From Pseudoalteromonas sp. OOF1S-7 (GTDB lineage: Bacteria; Pseudomonadota; Gammaproteobacteria; Enterobacterales; Alteromonadaceae): 64,000 bases of DNA. The position numbers and the translations under genes are program-made. Under the pieces are notes generated by a model that worked only from the letters and a program-made list of their open reading frames with translations, ran no database searches and was not told where the DNA came from. Of the stretch, positions 9,046 through 17,357 are shown piece by piece; within the stretch, counting starts at the first letter, position 1; every line of letters starts with the position of its first letter. The DNA lies in NCBI RefSeq assembly GCF_022347765.1, contig NZ_JAKRFZ010000003.1:481652-545651 (forward strand), given 5' to 3'.

Positions 9046-9883
9046 ACTGGCCAGTACTGATAAGACATCCTCAGCGTTAACTGGCCTATCTCCCGCTGAC
9101 ATCATTGCACAGGCCAGCGAGACGGACTGGCGCACTGTCGAGCCGGAGCATATCCTCAAAATCACCCTGCCAGGTGGCCCGGTTTATGTTGAGCTGAATT
9201 CAGAGCTTGCACCGGGACACGTGAGCAATATCAAAGCGCTGGCACGCGAAGGTTTTTATCAGGGGCTGTCGATATACCGGTTTGTTGAAGGCTTTGTCGC
9301 ACAGGGGGGAGACCAAAGTGATGAGAAGCGCCCTGTAATCGGTAAAAAAACCATCCCTGGTGAGTTTTATCTGGAAACGGCCAAGCCTTTGGAGATCACG
9401 AGCTTAAACCTGGTCGACGGATATGCACCACGTAGCGGGTTTTTACATGGATTTGCTGTGGCACAAAACGACAAGGGGACACGCACCTGGCAGACTCACT
9501 GCCCTGGCGCCTTTGCCATGGCACGGCAGAATGATGCCGACAGCGGCGGGACTGAGTTCTACTTTACGCTCACCGCACAGCGTTATCTGGATTTAAATAC
9601 CACGGTTTTTGGCCGGGTGTTAGCGGGTATGGAGCATGTTCAACGATTACAACGACAGCCCCAGGGCAACCTGCCTTTTAACCCTATTCTGGCGGTTGAG
9701 GTACTGGCGGACATTGAGAAGACGGACAAACAGCGTTTTCGGGTATTTAACACCGAAAGTCGTGCTTTTCGGGCTTTGCTTGCTGCGCGTAAAAACCGTC
9801 CGGAAGCCTGGTTTTTACACCAGGCCAATCACACCGATGTGTGTGCCGTTAACGTGCCGGTACAGGCCTTTACTGGCGATTGA
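8960..9883 (+). CDS. Cyclophilin-type peptidyl-prolyl isomerase, lipoprotein
   Basis: 307 aa. The N-terminus is a lipoprotein signal with lipobox LTAC (Cys about residue 24), so it should be membrane-anchored in the periplasm. The cyclophilin domain spans about residues 60-250: [52 protein letters not shown] and [12 protein letters not shown] correspond to the fold's conserved blocks, including the FVxQGGD and FxMA active-site regions. An insertion of about 45 residues follows the GGD block, longer than in PpiA/PpiB. It overlaps the previous gene by 86 bases at its start and queF, on the other strand, by 14 bases at its end. Confidence 0.88.
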   Translation: MTIITRKPTRLSMAALLLLTLTACQSSPELASTDKTSSALTGLSPADIIAQASETDWRTVEPEHILKITLPGGPVYVELNSELAPGHVSNIKALAREGFYQGLSIYRFVEGFVAQGGDQSDEKRPVIGKKTIPGEFYLETAKPLEITSLNLVDGYAPRSGFLHGFAVAQNDKGTRTWQTHCPGAFAMARQNDADSGGTEFYFTLTAQRYLDLNTTVFGRVLAGMEHVQRLQRQPQGNLPFNPILAVEVLADIEKTDKQRFRVFNTESRAFRALLAARKNRPEAWFLHQANHTDVCAVNVPVQAFTGD

Positions 9884-10715
9884 TCCGCACGTTGAAGGCG
9901 GTCTGATTTTGCTCGCTGGAGCGAAATGGATTGATATCCAGGCCGCCACGGCGGGTATAACGGGCGTATACTTCCAGCTTACTGGGGTTGAGCGCGCGCA
10001 GCAGATCGCAGTAAATGCGCTCAACACACTGCTCGTGGAACTCGTTATGATCGCGAAATGAGATCAGGTAACGCAGCAGCGACTCCCGACAGATTTTTGC
10101 GCCCTCATAACGGATCACGATACTGGCCCAGTCTGGCTGTGAGGTGATCAGGCAGTTCGACTTAAGCAAGTGGCTGTGCAGGGTTTCACTGACCGGCTCG
10201 TCGCTTTGCAGCGCCAGCAGGCCATCGCGCGGGCTATAATCATCTACCGTGATATCTAACTCATCGATACAATCGCCCGGCAGCGCTGAAAATGGCAGGC
10301 AATCGTGGTCGTCGGGGCCATACAGCGTCACTGCCACGTCGCATTTAGCTGCTGCGGATAAATCTTGTTGCAAGGCATCGCGTACGGCATCAAAGCTGTC
10401 AAACTTGCTCTGATTAAAACTATTCAGATAGAGCTTAAAGGATTTGGACTCGATAATGTGGCTGCTCTGACAAGGGAATACAAATCGCGCGATAGCCACC
10501 TGAGGTTTGCCTTTTGAGTTCAGCCAGGACAACTCATAGCCGTGCCAGATGTCTTCACCAAAAAACGGCAATGCCTGCTCGTCTACGGCTATCTGATCGC
10601 GGTTGAGTTTACGGGCGATAGGGTGCAGCAGGCTGGGGTCATACTGACTGGCGTATTCTGTGGTTTTACCCAGCACAGAAGCTTTTAACTCCGGGGCGTT
10701 ATTGTAGTCTGTCAT
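9870..10715 (-). CDS. queF: NADPH-dependent 7-cyano-7-deazaguanine reductase QueF
   Basis: Catalyses reduction of preQ0 to preQ1 in queuosine biosynthesis. The 281-aa length matches the long two-domain (YqcD-type) QueF of gammaproteobacteria. The E(S/T)KSFK substrate-binding motif reads [11 protein letters not shown]. The catalytic Cys lies in the [11 protein letters not shown] block, and the later E-G-A-K-I-C-R-E-S and [13 protein letters not shown] blocks are conserved. It is divergent from syd with 43 bases between the start codons, the same arrangement as in E. coli. Confidence 0.96.
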   Translation of the reverse strand: MTDYNNAPELKASVLGKTTEYASQYDPSLLHPIARKLNRDQIAVDEQALPFFGEDIWHGYELSWLNSKGKPQVAIARFVFPCQSSHIIESKSFKLYLNSFNQSKFDSFDAVRDALQQDLSAAAKCDVAVTLYGPDDHDCLPFSALPGDCIDELDITVDDYSPRDGLLALQSDEPVSETLHSHLLKSNCLITSQPDWASIVIRYEGAKICRESLLRYLISFRDHNEFHEQCVERIYCDLLRALNPSKLEVYARYTRRGGLDINPFRSSEQNQTAFNVRINRQ

Positions 10716-10758
10716 GTTGATCCATTAGTAGTTACAATGGCAACGATTATAGCGAATA

Positions 10759-11322
10759 ATGAGCGAGAATAGCAGTATGAGCGTGCGCACTTTGATCCTC
10801 GAACTTCACGAAAAATTTGCCAACTCGGTGCAGCAATCCCAGGGCCACTGGCCGCTGATCCAACATGACGAACAATGGCCCAGCCCGTGCGAAACCGGCG
10901 AGCCAAGGGGTGATGGTTTGATAGCCTGGCAGGTAGTGCCAAGAACTCCGGGCGGTGACTTGAATGCGCTGGCCAAAGCACTGGACACCCAGTTTAGCGC
11001 TGAACTGAATGACTTTTACGGCTCGGTTTATGGCGGCAATATACTGCTTATGCTGGAGGGAGAAGAAGTTGAGTTGTTGCAGGCCTGGAACGAAGCGGAC
11101 TTTGAGCGTTTGCAGCAGAATATCACAGGCCATGTACTGATGAAGCGCCGCCTAAAACAAGCTGATACCGTTTTTATTGGCCTGACCGCACAGGAAGATG
11201 TATTGATCACTGTGCAGCTGAGCAGCGGAGAAGTGTGCCTTGAGCGTGTCGGCAAGGCACCACATTCCGTGCTGGCGCCGAGCCTGAGCGCATTCCTGAG
11301 CCAGTTAACGACACAGTTTTAA
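10759..11322 (+). CDS. syd: SecY-interacting protein Syd
   Basis: 187 aa, close to E. coli Syd (181 aa), a cytosolic peripheral protein that binds SecY and monitors translocon integrity. Recognised from WPLIQHDEQWPSPC, the NDFYGSVYGGN block, LQAWNEADFERLQQNITGH and the C-terminal SGEVCLERVG stretch. ATG at 10759 is used; an internal ATG at 10777 is possible. In E. coli syd directly neighbours csrB, and here the CsrB-like RNA follows about 2.4 kb downstream after several small genes. Confidence 0.95.
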   Translation: MSENSSMSVRTLILELHEKFANSVQQSQGHWPLIQHDEQWPSPCETGEPRGDGLIAWQVVPRTPGGDLNALAKALDTQFSAELNDFYGSVYGGNILLMLEGEEVELLQAWNEADFERLQQNITGHVLMKRRLKQADTVFIGLTAQEDVLITVQLSSGEVCLERVGKAPHSVLAPSLSAFLSQLTTQF

Positions 11323-11352
11323 AGACCTGCCGGGTGATGCCCTCATCACCCC

Positions 11353-12126
11353 TTACTGAAAGTCCCAGGAAATATTAGAGACCAGTTCGCAGGCATTACA
11401 CTTAAAATCGAAAATCCCAAACCAGGGTTCCTCCAATGCCCAGTGCTCACCGCATCCCGGGCACTTACGCGCCTTTTCCTGTGCCAGACTCTCGCCACCA
11501 ACCCGGTATAAGTAGTAATAAACGGGCTTTTTGGTGAGATAGCGGATCCGCTTACTCAGGTCCAGCCCGCGACGGGTCAGATCACTGTCCAGGCTGGTAA
11601 GCTCGTTCAGAGCGGCAAACTCGCAGCGTGTGGCACCATTGATCTGGATCTGATCACAGGCTTGCCAGTCTTCCTGCCATTTGATTAATGCCTTGTAATC
11701 CCCGTTGGCGATGGCCGGGATTGTGTATAGCGGAACTGGCTGAAAATCGTCGCCACAATACAACGGGCTACAGGTGTGTACGTAGGTGGTGTAGAGAATA
11801 AAACTGGACGGAGAGTGGCACTGATCGGCGCCATTGGCGTGAATATCCTGACCAATCACTTTCACTTTCGGGGCCAGCAATCCCGCCTGTTGCAGTTGCT
11901 CTATGGCATGTTTGACAAAAGGACTATGATGCAGCGGATGCAAAGAGTCTTCAAGTGGACACATCACCCGGGTGATAAAGAACCCTTCCTTCAGCACGGT
12001 GGGGAATTCATCACCGATGATTTGGCCATTGAAACGCAAGGCATTAACCAGCCGGTTGATGGCCTGCTCGGCCAGTTCCAGAGTGGTGTCCTGGTAACAG
12101 TCAAACGTGAGATCAACCACAAACAT
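11353..12126 (-). CDS. Zn-ribbon-containing protein, DUF2310 family
   Basis: 257 aa starting at ATG 12126 (MFVVDLTFD). The frame remains open upstream to 12240, but that stretch overlaps the preceding gene and looks non-native. The C-terminus has a zinc ribbon, CPGCGEHW ... FKCNACELVSN, with two CxxC pairs about 20 residues apart. The rest matches the DUF2310 family found beside syd in related genomes, of unknown function but probably nucleic-acid binding. It begins one base after the stop of the 90-aa gene, so the two form an operon reading toward syd. Confidence 0.82.
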   Translation of the reverse strand: MFVVDLTFDCYQDTTLELAEQAINRLVNALRFNGQIIGDEFPTVLKEGFFITRVMCPLEDSLHPLHHSPFVKHAIEQLQQAGLLAPKVKVIGQDIHANGADQCHSPSSFILYTTYVHTCSPLYCGDDFQPVPLYTIPAIANGDYKALIKWQEDWQACDQIQINGATRCEFAALNELTSLDSDLTRRGLDLSKRIRYLTKKPVYYYLYRVGGESLAQEKARKCPGCGEHWALEEPWFGIFDFKCNACELVSNISWDFQ

Positions 12127-12127
12127 A

Positions 12128-12400
12128 TTAGCGAGACTCCAGCAGGGCGAGTAGTTTGTCCAGCTTAGCTTCAATGCGGTCCAGCTGAGTTTGGCCCGTT
12201 TCCTGGCTTGGCTGCGCGGCTTGCTCAGTTTGTTGTTCAAGTGTTGATAACAGCTCAGGGTTATTTTTGTACGCCGTCAGTCCCGCAATGATCAGGGGCA
12301 TGGCGACAGGTTCTGCCAGTTTGGCTTTGGTGGTGGCAACGGTGGGGGTTTTGCCTTGCGCAACGAGTGCGGTAATTGCGTTCAAAACTGCAGGATGCAT
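12128..12400 (-). CDS. Small conserved hypothetical protein, DNA-binding-like N-terminus
   Basis: 90 aa. The N-terminal half (AVLNAITALVAQGKTPTVATTKAKL) resembles helical N-terminal domains of the KfrA type, but I cannot assign a family. Residues 55-72 are Q- and T-rich. The last 20 residues (LDRIEAKLDKLLALLESR) are a clear heptad-type coiled coil, which suggests a dimer. Its stop is one base before the DUF2310 start, which supports joint transcription and possibly shared function. Confidence 0.65.
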   Translation of the reverse strand: MHPAVLNAITALVAQGKTPTVATTKAKLAEPVAMPLIIAGLTAYKNNPELLSTLEQQTEQAAQPSQETGQTQLDRIEAKLDKLLALLESR

Positions 12401-12592
12401 AAAGCGGCCTCTGGAAAATAAAACTCACTGCATTGTATCACCTTAGCCGCCGGAACATCACCAGTAAAACGAGGCCCAGCTCAGCGCGCGGCAGCATGAA
12501 AGATGGAGTAAAGCACCAGTGACAGGCAGGGAGCAGACGTACGTGGTATTTTACCGGATATGCTTGCGCGCTACCTTATCGTTGGTGGCCCC

Positions 12593-12820
12593 TTATCGCA
12601 ATCGTGCGTCAAGTTCGTCAATGACCTCACTCCACTCAGCATCCTCTCTAAGTGATTCTTCAATAAAGTGTTTTTGTCCTTCATTCCAAAATGGCGCTTC
12701 TGCCAGCAGCATATCACTGGGCAGGCTGTGCTGACTAAAAAATGCTTCCATACCGGCATTGCTGTTGTCCAGCCCGAGTTGAGCAAATAAGTTTTTCAGA
12801 TTATGTGCACTGGTGTCCAT
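12593..12820 (-). CDS. DUF2789 family protein
   Basis: 75 aa, acidic and helical. The pattern LKNLFAQLGLDNS, then FFSQHSLPSDMLLAEAPFWNEGQKHFIEE, is characteristic of the small DUF2789 family, which is common in marine gammaproteobacteria and has no known function. It is divergent from the acetyltransferase gene that starts at 12926, with 105 bases between the starts. Confidence 0.8.
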   Translation of the reverse strand: MDTSAHNLKNLFAQLGLDNSNAGMEAFFSQHSLPSDMLLAEAPFWNEGQKHFIEESLREDAEWSEVIDELDARLR

Positions 12821-12925
12821 ATGCCCCTCTTATTGTTTGAAAAGTGCGCTATAACTATAGTAGATTTACGACACCGACCTAGTAAATTTTGTCGGATAAT
12901 CACAACAACAAGACAAGGAAACGCC

Positions 12926-13582
12926 ATGAATAACCCGGCCCCCAGCGCACAATTAACCATTAAACACTTACTCCCTGAAGACAGTACCGTAGCGGCCAGC
13001 CTGCTCTACAGGGCATACCATGATGATAAGTTATTTAAAGATGTTCTGGGTGGCTCGGATGAGCAAACCTATGAGTCACGTTTACGAGCACTGATCCGTG
13101 AAGAGTTGTCTTGTTTTGGCCAGTCGGCCCAACCTTTGATTGGGCTATATCAGGAACATGCTCTGCTTGCAATTGCCTGCGTGTTTGAAGCGCAAACTGA
13201 GCTGCAAGCATCGCGTCGCTGGGACTGGCGGTTAAGATTGATGATGAGTGCCGGGTATCTGCAAACGCAACAATTAATAGACAAGGAAAAAACCATTCGA
13301 GAAGCGCTGGCGGATCAGGGACACTATTATTTTTTATCCTTTATCGCGGTTGAGCCACATTATCAGAGCCAGGGGTTGGGGCATCATTTGTTGGACGCTT
13401 TGGACGAGTTGGTCAAAGAAAACCCCCTTGCAAGTGGCTTGGGTGTGTTTGTCTCAGAGGCTGTTCAGAATACTTTCTTTCGCCAGCATGGGTATGAAAA
13501 ACTTCGGGTTTTAACCTTTAAATCAGTTCAGGGTGAATTGCTGTTTAAGACTAGAGCCGCCATTATGGAAAAAGACCTGTGA
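12926..13582 (+). CDS. GNAT family N-acetyltransferase
   Basis: 218 aa from ATG 12926, preceded by AAGGAA at a good distance; the open frame extends upstream but without start signals. The GNAT core is seen at YYFLSFIAVEPHYQSQGLGHHLLDAL: motif A with the acetyl-CoA pyrophosphate loop Q-x-x-G-x-G (about residues 135-155), then ENPLASGLGVFVSEAVQNTFFRQHGYEKL, the usual C-terminal block. The substrate is unknown. The CsrB-like RNA locus starts about 170 bases after its stop. Confidence 0.88.
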   Translation: MNNPAPSAQLTIKHLLPEDSTVAASLLYRAYHDDKLFKDVLGGSDEQTYESRLRALIREELSCFGQSAQPLIGLYQEHALLAIACVFEAQTELQASRRWDWRLRLMMSAGYLQTQQLIDKEKTIREALADQGHYYFLSFIAVEPHYQSQGLGHHLLDALDELVKENPLASGLGVFVSEAVQNTFFRQHGYEKLRVLTFKSVQGELLFKTRAAIMEKDL

Positions 13583-13646
13583 GACTTTTCTCACATGGAT
13601 GTAGGTGAAGGCGTTTTAGGCCTAGTGCTTTAACCCTTATTAGAAG

Positions 13647-13652
13647 TGTAAG
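13647..13652 (+). promoter_or_regulatory. Possible GacA/UvrY half-site upstream of the CsrB-like RNA
   Basis: TGTAAG matches the left half of the GacA-type box (TGTAAG-N6-CTTACA) that activates csrB/rsmZ genes. The right half is not present. It lies about 105 bases before the likely RNA 5' end, in the distance range of known sites. Confidence 0.25.
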
Positions 13653-13708
13653 TATTTGTATTTTATAGATTCGTTTTTTATTTCAAGTAAATTACAAAAA
13701 AAGCAGGC

Positions 13709-13725
13709 GAAAAAGCGTCTTTTTC
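13709..13725. other. Perfect short inverted repeat upstream of the CsrB-like RNA
   Basis: GAAAAAG (13709-13715) and CTTTTTC (13719-13725) pair around CGT. It may end the acetyltransferase transcript or belong to the promoter region of the RNA gene. Neither role can be proven from sequence. Confidence 0.3.
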
Positions 13726-13803
13726 ATTGTCCAGAATTGCGTAAACTTAATCATGTTCAAGGACGGAAGGACACCAGCGCCAGGTAGCGGTGAAACGGAC
13801 GGA

Positions 13804-14451
13804 GTCAGGAAGGCTCAGGATAACATCAGGAAGATGTTAGTCAAAGGAAGGTCAGGAGCGCTTAGGATAAGCGAAGCGGACGGAGTCAGGAAGGCTCAGG
13901 ATAGCATCAGGAAGATGTTAGTCAAAGGAGTGTCAGGAGCGCTTAGGATAAGCGAAGCGGACGGAGTCAGGAAGGCTCAGGATAGCATCAGGAAGATGTT
14001 AGTCAAAGGAGTGTCAGGAGCGCTTAGGATAAGCGAAGCGGACGGGGTCAGGAAGGCTCAGGATAGCATCAGGAGGATGTTAATCAAAGGAATGTCAGGA
14101 GCGCTTAGGATAAGCGAAGCGGACGGGGTCAGGAAGGCTCAGGATAGCATCAGGAAGATGTTAGTCAAAGGAATGTCAGGAGCGCTTAGGATAAGCGAAG
14201 TGGACGGGGTCAGGAAGGCTCAGGATAGCATCAGGAAGATGTTAATCAAAGGAATGTCAGGAGCGCTTAGGATAAGCGAAGTGGACGGAGTCAGGAAGGC
14301 TCAGGATAGCATCAGGAAGATGTTAATCAAAGGAATGTCAGGAGCGCTTAGGATAAGCGAAGCGGACGGAGTCAGGAAGGCTTAGCATAACATCAGGAAG
14401 ATGTTAGTAAAAGGAATGTCAGGAGCGCTTAGGATAGGCGAAGAGGACTGA
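13804..14451 (+). repeat. Eight 81-bp tandem units inside the CsrB-like RNA
   Basis: GTCAGG unit starts fall at 13804, 13885, 13966, 14047, 14128, 14209, 14290 and 14371, exactly 81 bp apart with no indels, and a degraded ninth start lies at 14452. Units differ by a few substitutions, such as AGC/AAC before ATCAGG, GTG/ATG after AAAGGA and GCGGA/GTGGA. Each holds 6-8 GGA motifs. Outside the array, both flanks (13761-13803 and 14452-14710) keep GGA hairpins but not the period, so the array is an internal amplification within a CsrB-type RNA. Confidence 0.95.
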
Positions 14452-14720
14452 GTCTGGGAGACTCAGGACACAAAGGGACGTTGTTTATAAAAGGAATAGG
14501 GAATAGAAGTCGAAAGGTGCGAAACAGTTCACATCGGCCGACAAAGGATGTGCTTGGATGCGGTAAGGATATCTACAGGATGTAACCTATCGGATGAAGT
14601 CAGGGAAGAAGATCGGGTGTGTCAGGATGTATACCCGTTCAGGGGATGATGAAGCTTGGCGGCTTGCTAGTTTGTTGTAGGCAGAGGTATCGGATACCTC
14701 CCAGGAAATTCGTCAGATTG

Positions 14721-14754
14721 GGGCGTAGCACAAGGGTTACGCCTTGGTTTTTTT
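14721..14754 (+). terminator. Rho-independent terminator of the CsrB-like RNA
   Basis: GGCGTA (14722-14727) pairs with TACGCC (14738-14743), and an alternative CAAGG/CCTTG pairing overlaps it. The hairpin is followed by TTGG and seven T residues. Confidence 0.8.
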
Positions 14755-14840
14755 ATTCAGTTAACACTATATATTACTATCACGCCTTTACTTCATCTTA
14801 CATCTCAGCCCCACGTTAATCATTCTTAAATGAACACAAA

Positions 14841-15143
14841 TCAGCCCATTCGGTGCGGTGGAATATCCATTTTCTTAAGACGCAGGTTTTCAAGGTGCAT
14901 AGTACCGGTATAGGCACTTTGCTGATCTGAGCTGAACTCAAAGGCAAATTGACTTTTTATTCCCAGCCTGCCATTGCTCAGCACTGCGAGCCTGCGTTTA
15001 ACACAGGCGACACTGAGTAGTTGGACATTGAGTTTTTCAGCTTGTCCAACTGCATGCTGCTGTGCCGCTTCTGCTATCTGGCGGCCAAACCAAAAAAACG
15101 CAATGACTGCGCCAATAAGAATAAAAAGCCAAAGAGTGATCAT
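14841..15143 (-). CDS. DUF3301 domain-containing membrane protein
   Basis: 100 aa. One N-terminal transmembrane helix (ITLWLFILIGAVIAFFWFG) is followed by a soluble domain with QLLSVACVKRRLAVLSNGRLG and FEFSSD, the pattern of DUF3301. Function unknown. Its start overlaps the end of the DUF3549 gene by four bases, so the two are coupled. It ends 84 bases from the terminator of the CsrB-like RNA, with which it converges. Confidence 0.8.
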   Translation of the reverse strand: MITLWLFILIGAVIAFFWFGRQIAEAAQQHAVGQAEKLNVQLLSVACVKRRLAVLSNGRLGIKSQFAFEFSSDQQSAYTGTMHLENLRLKKMDIPPHRMG

Positions 15144-16177
15144 CGTTTAAATAGCCTGCCTATTGCTCTGGACAGTGTTTCACTGCGATTTTCTGTTCTA
15201 AGTAGAGCTAAGACATGTGGGCGCAGTGTAGGAATTGCAACCAGATCGGCGAAAATGCTTTCAAATAAGCCGTCCACTTCAGTGTTGTGTGCGGCACAAT
15301 CCATTAGTTTGACAAGCCTAAGTGAGTCGGTCAGTGTCTCCCAGCAACGTCCTGTAATGGTCAGTTGCAGATCAGCCTGTGTAGAGAGTGGGGAATCCAG
15401 AATAGTGTCTACGGCGTCAGCAATCAGCCCCAGGCTATGGCTACCAGATAAGGCTCTGAGGTGGTTAATACTGGCTGTCAGGTCCTCGCTATCTACTGCC
15501 GTTTTCAGGCCGCTAAGCAAGTGCTCGGTCAGCTCAACGCCAATGGCCACGTGCTCCAGCATGGCAGCCAGAGGAGATTGCACTTGTGCGGGAAGGTGTG
15601 ACCAACAGGCTTTCAAATTATTACGATTGCTGCCGTGCTCCAGGCGCATAGCAAAGTCGGCCAGGCCCTGCACCGCCAGGTTTTGCCACTGATCCAACCC
15701 CAGCTTTTGTGCAAAATACAATTCGGCATATTCATAATATTGCGACGCCGGACGTTTGAGTTCAGTTTTCAGTAAAGCATTAAACGCGGCCAGTTTATTG
15801 GCGTTAGGCGCATATACATAAGGGTTGTTATCTAGTTTGCCTTGCGCCGCTTCGCCGGTGAGCTGAGTGCCTAACGCATCAATCACCATAGAGGCAAAGT
15901 GGTCACGGCTGGCGGCAACCAGCTTGCTCTGTTCATCCAGCGGCAGTTTCAGAAACCACACGTATGGGTCCTGGGTTGCCTGGTTGTCCCAAAACTGGAT
16001 AGCCAACAGGGCGTGACCAGCGAGCGGATAAGGGTAGGGCACCTGAGTGGTTTCAATTTGCGCAAACTGCTTTTTATCGATTTTGGTTATGCGACGGCCA
16101 ATATCATAGGCGCGCCATTGCGTGCCGGCTGAAGTCAGTAGTTCACCTAAAGTCGTAATTTGCGCTGTCATTTTCAT
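15140..16177 (-). CDS. DUF3549 family protein
   Basis: 345 aa, soluble and mainly helical, with no signal peptide. The N-terminal block TLGELLTSAGTQWRAYDIGRRITKI and the following FWFLKLPLDEQ-like stretch (here YVWFLKLPLDEQSKLVAASRDHF) identify the DUF3549 family, present in many gammaproteobacteria and functionally uncharacterised. The start could be ATG at 16177 or at 16171. It is divergent from yqcC and upstream of the DUF3301 gene in a two-gene operon. Confidence 0.82.
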   Translation of the reverse strand: MKMTAQITTLGELLTSAGTQWRAYDIGRRITKIDKKQFAQIETTQVPYPYPLAGHALLAIQFWDNQATQDPYVWFLKLPLDEQSKLVAASRDHFASMVIDALGTQLTGEAAQGKLDNNPYVYAPNANKLAAFNALLKTELKRPASQYYEYAELYFAQKLGLDQWQNLAVQGLADFAMRLEHGSNRNNLKACWSHLPAQVQSPLAAMLEHVAIGVELTEHLLSGLKTAVDSEDLTASINHLRALSGSHSLGLIADAVDTILDSPLSTQADLQLTITGRCWETLTDSLRLVKLMDCAAHNTEVDGLFESIFADLVAIPTLRPHVLALLRTENRSETLSRAIGRLFKR

Positions 16178-16305
16178 CTCACTTTATTGCGTTGAGGCGC
16201 GATTATAACGTTATTCTTGGTCACTGATAAGGGTGACCATAAAGATACAAACGCCCGGGTTTGATGGGGTATAATGGGGTTTTTGTATTTGTGTGAGGAA
16301 GCACT

Positions 16306-16629
16306 ATGGATCACCCTCTATGGCATTTGCTCGATGAGCTGGAGCACACGCTGCGCGAGGCTGAGCTTTGGCAGGCGGAGCCAGTCCCGGCGCAGGCGTT
16401 ATTGTCTGTGCAGCCATTTTGTTGCGATACATTACGTTTAGAGCAGTGGTTGCAGTTTGTTTTTATCGTTAAGATGCGTGCACTAATACAAAGCGACGCA
16501 GCCTTGCCAGCCAATATGGCCATTGCCCCTATGGCAGAAGTCAGTCTTGCACAGCACCCACAGTTAGCTGTATTACTGAGTGTACTGCAACGTTTAGACG
16601 CGGCTGTTTCGGAGTCGGCCCCATGTTAG
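16306..16629 (+). CDS. yqcC: YqcC family protein
   Basis: 107 aa, all-helical. The motifs LLDELEHTLREAELW, PFCCDTLRLEQWLQFVFIVKMRALI and the late LLSVLQRLDA are those of the YqcC family, a small four-helix protein of unknown function encoded next to truC. GTGAGGAAG lies just before the ATG. It overlaps truC by seven bases. Same order as E. coli yqcC-truC-yqcA. Confidence 0.9.
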   Translation: MDHPLWHLLDELEHTLREAELWQAEPVPAQALLSVQPFCCDTLRLEQWLQFVFIVKMRALIQSDAALPANMAIAPMAEVSLAQHPQLAVLLSVLQRLDAAVSESAPC

Positions 16630-17357
16630 AAATCGTTTATCAGGATGAGCACTATGTGGCCATCAATAAGCCATCGGGTTTGCTGGTTCATCGCTCGTAT
16701 TTAGACAAGCGTGAGACGCAGTTTGCGATGCAGATGCTCAGAGATCAACTGGGGCAGCATGTCTTCCCTGTCCACCGGCTTGACCGTCCCACTTCGGGTG
16801 TTCTGCTGTTTGCACTGAGCTCAGAGGCCGCGCGCGATATGAATCAGGTGTTTATCGACGGGAGCGTGCAAAAGCGTTATCTGGCTTTGGTCCGTGGCTT
16901 CGCACCAGCAGACGTCTATGTCGATAAACCTCTGAAAGAACAGTTGGATAAGATTGCCGACAAATTCGCGGATCAGGATAAAGCCCCTCAGGAAGCACAG
17001 ACTCAGTTCAATTGTTTGCACCAGGCAACGCTGAATATCCCGCTGGGTAAATACCCCAGCATTCGCTATTCTTTGGTGGAGTGCTTTCCTAAAACGGGCC
17101 GTAAACACCAGATCCGGCGTCATCTGAACCATCTTAATCATCCTATTATTGGGGATGTTAATCACGGAGATAACAAGCAGAACCATTTTTTTCAGGATCA
17201 TTTTGGCATTCGCCGCCTGATGTTGTTTGCAACTGAGCTGAAGTTTTTGCATCCTTATAGTCAACAACCCATCACTATTCGCGCCAGTCTGGGAGAAGAA
17301 ATGTTGAACCTGTGCAAACAGCTGGGCTGGCCAGACACCGAAAAGGACTACCAATAA
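16623..17357 (+). CDS. truC: tRNA pseudouridine(65) synthase TruC
   Basis: 244 aa. It belongs to the RluA-type pseudouridine synthases. The catalytic motif HRLDRPTSG is near residues 50-58 with the catalytic Asp in RLDR, and KRYLALVRG and GRKHQIRRHLNHL (about residues 160-172) are conserved. TruC modifies U65 in several tRNAs. It starts seven bases inside yqcC, and its stop codon overlaps the flavodoxin start by one base (TAATG), which indicates translational coupling of all three genes. Confidence 0.94.
   Translation: MLEIVYQDEHYVAINKPSGLLVHRSYLDKRETQFAMQMLRDQLGQHVFPVHRLDRPTSGVLLFALSSEAARDMNQVFIDGSVQKRYLALVRGFAPADVYVDKPLKEQLDKIADKFADQDKAPQEAQTQFNCLHQATLNIPLGKYPSIRYSLVECFPKTGRKHQIRRHLNHLNHPIIGDVNHGDNKQNHFFQDHFGIRRLMLFATELKFLHPYSQQPITIRASLGEEMLNLCKQLGWPDTEKDYQ

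Larger units (their letters stand above)
13753..14757 (+). ncRNA. csrB: Giant CsrB/RsmZ-like CsrA-sequestering RNA
   Basis: The about 1000-base stretch carries about 80 GGA triplets by hand count, mostly as CAGGA, TAGGA or AAGGA. Many sit in hairpin loops: AACATC-AGGAA-GATGTT, CGCTT-AGGAT-AAGCG, GAGTC-TGGGA-GACTC and GGTAT-CGG-ATACC. That is the hallmark of CsrB/CsrC/RsmZ RNAs, which titrate CsrA. E. coli CsrB is 369 nt with about 20 motifs, so this would be far larger. A terminator with a T7 run ends it. Synteny is strong: E. coli csrB lies between syd and yqcC-truC-yqcA, and here the element lies between syd and yqcC-truC-yqcA. The 5' end is estimated; TAAACT (13742-13747) is a possible -10. 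The open frame 13753-14385 across it is a by-product of the 81-bp period. Confidence 0.85.

Noticed and set aside
13753..14385. A 210-aa repeat protein with 27-residue units (ISEADGVRKAQDSIRKML type)
   Set aside because: The period of 81 bases keeps any frame open once one unit is open. There is no ribosome site, the frame starts and ends within the same GGA-rich structured region, and the whole region fits a CsrB-class RNA by motif content, terminator and synteny.
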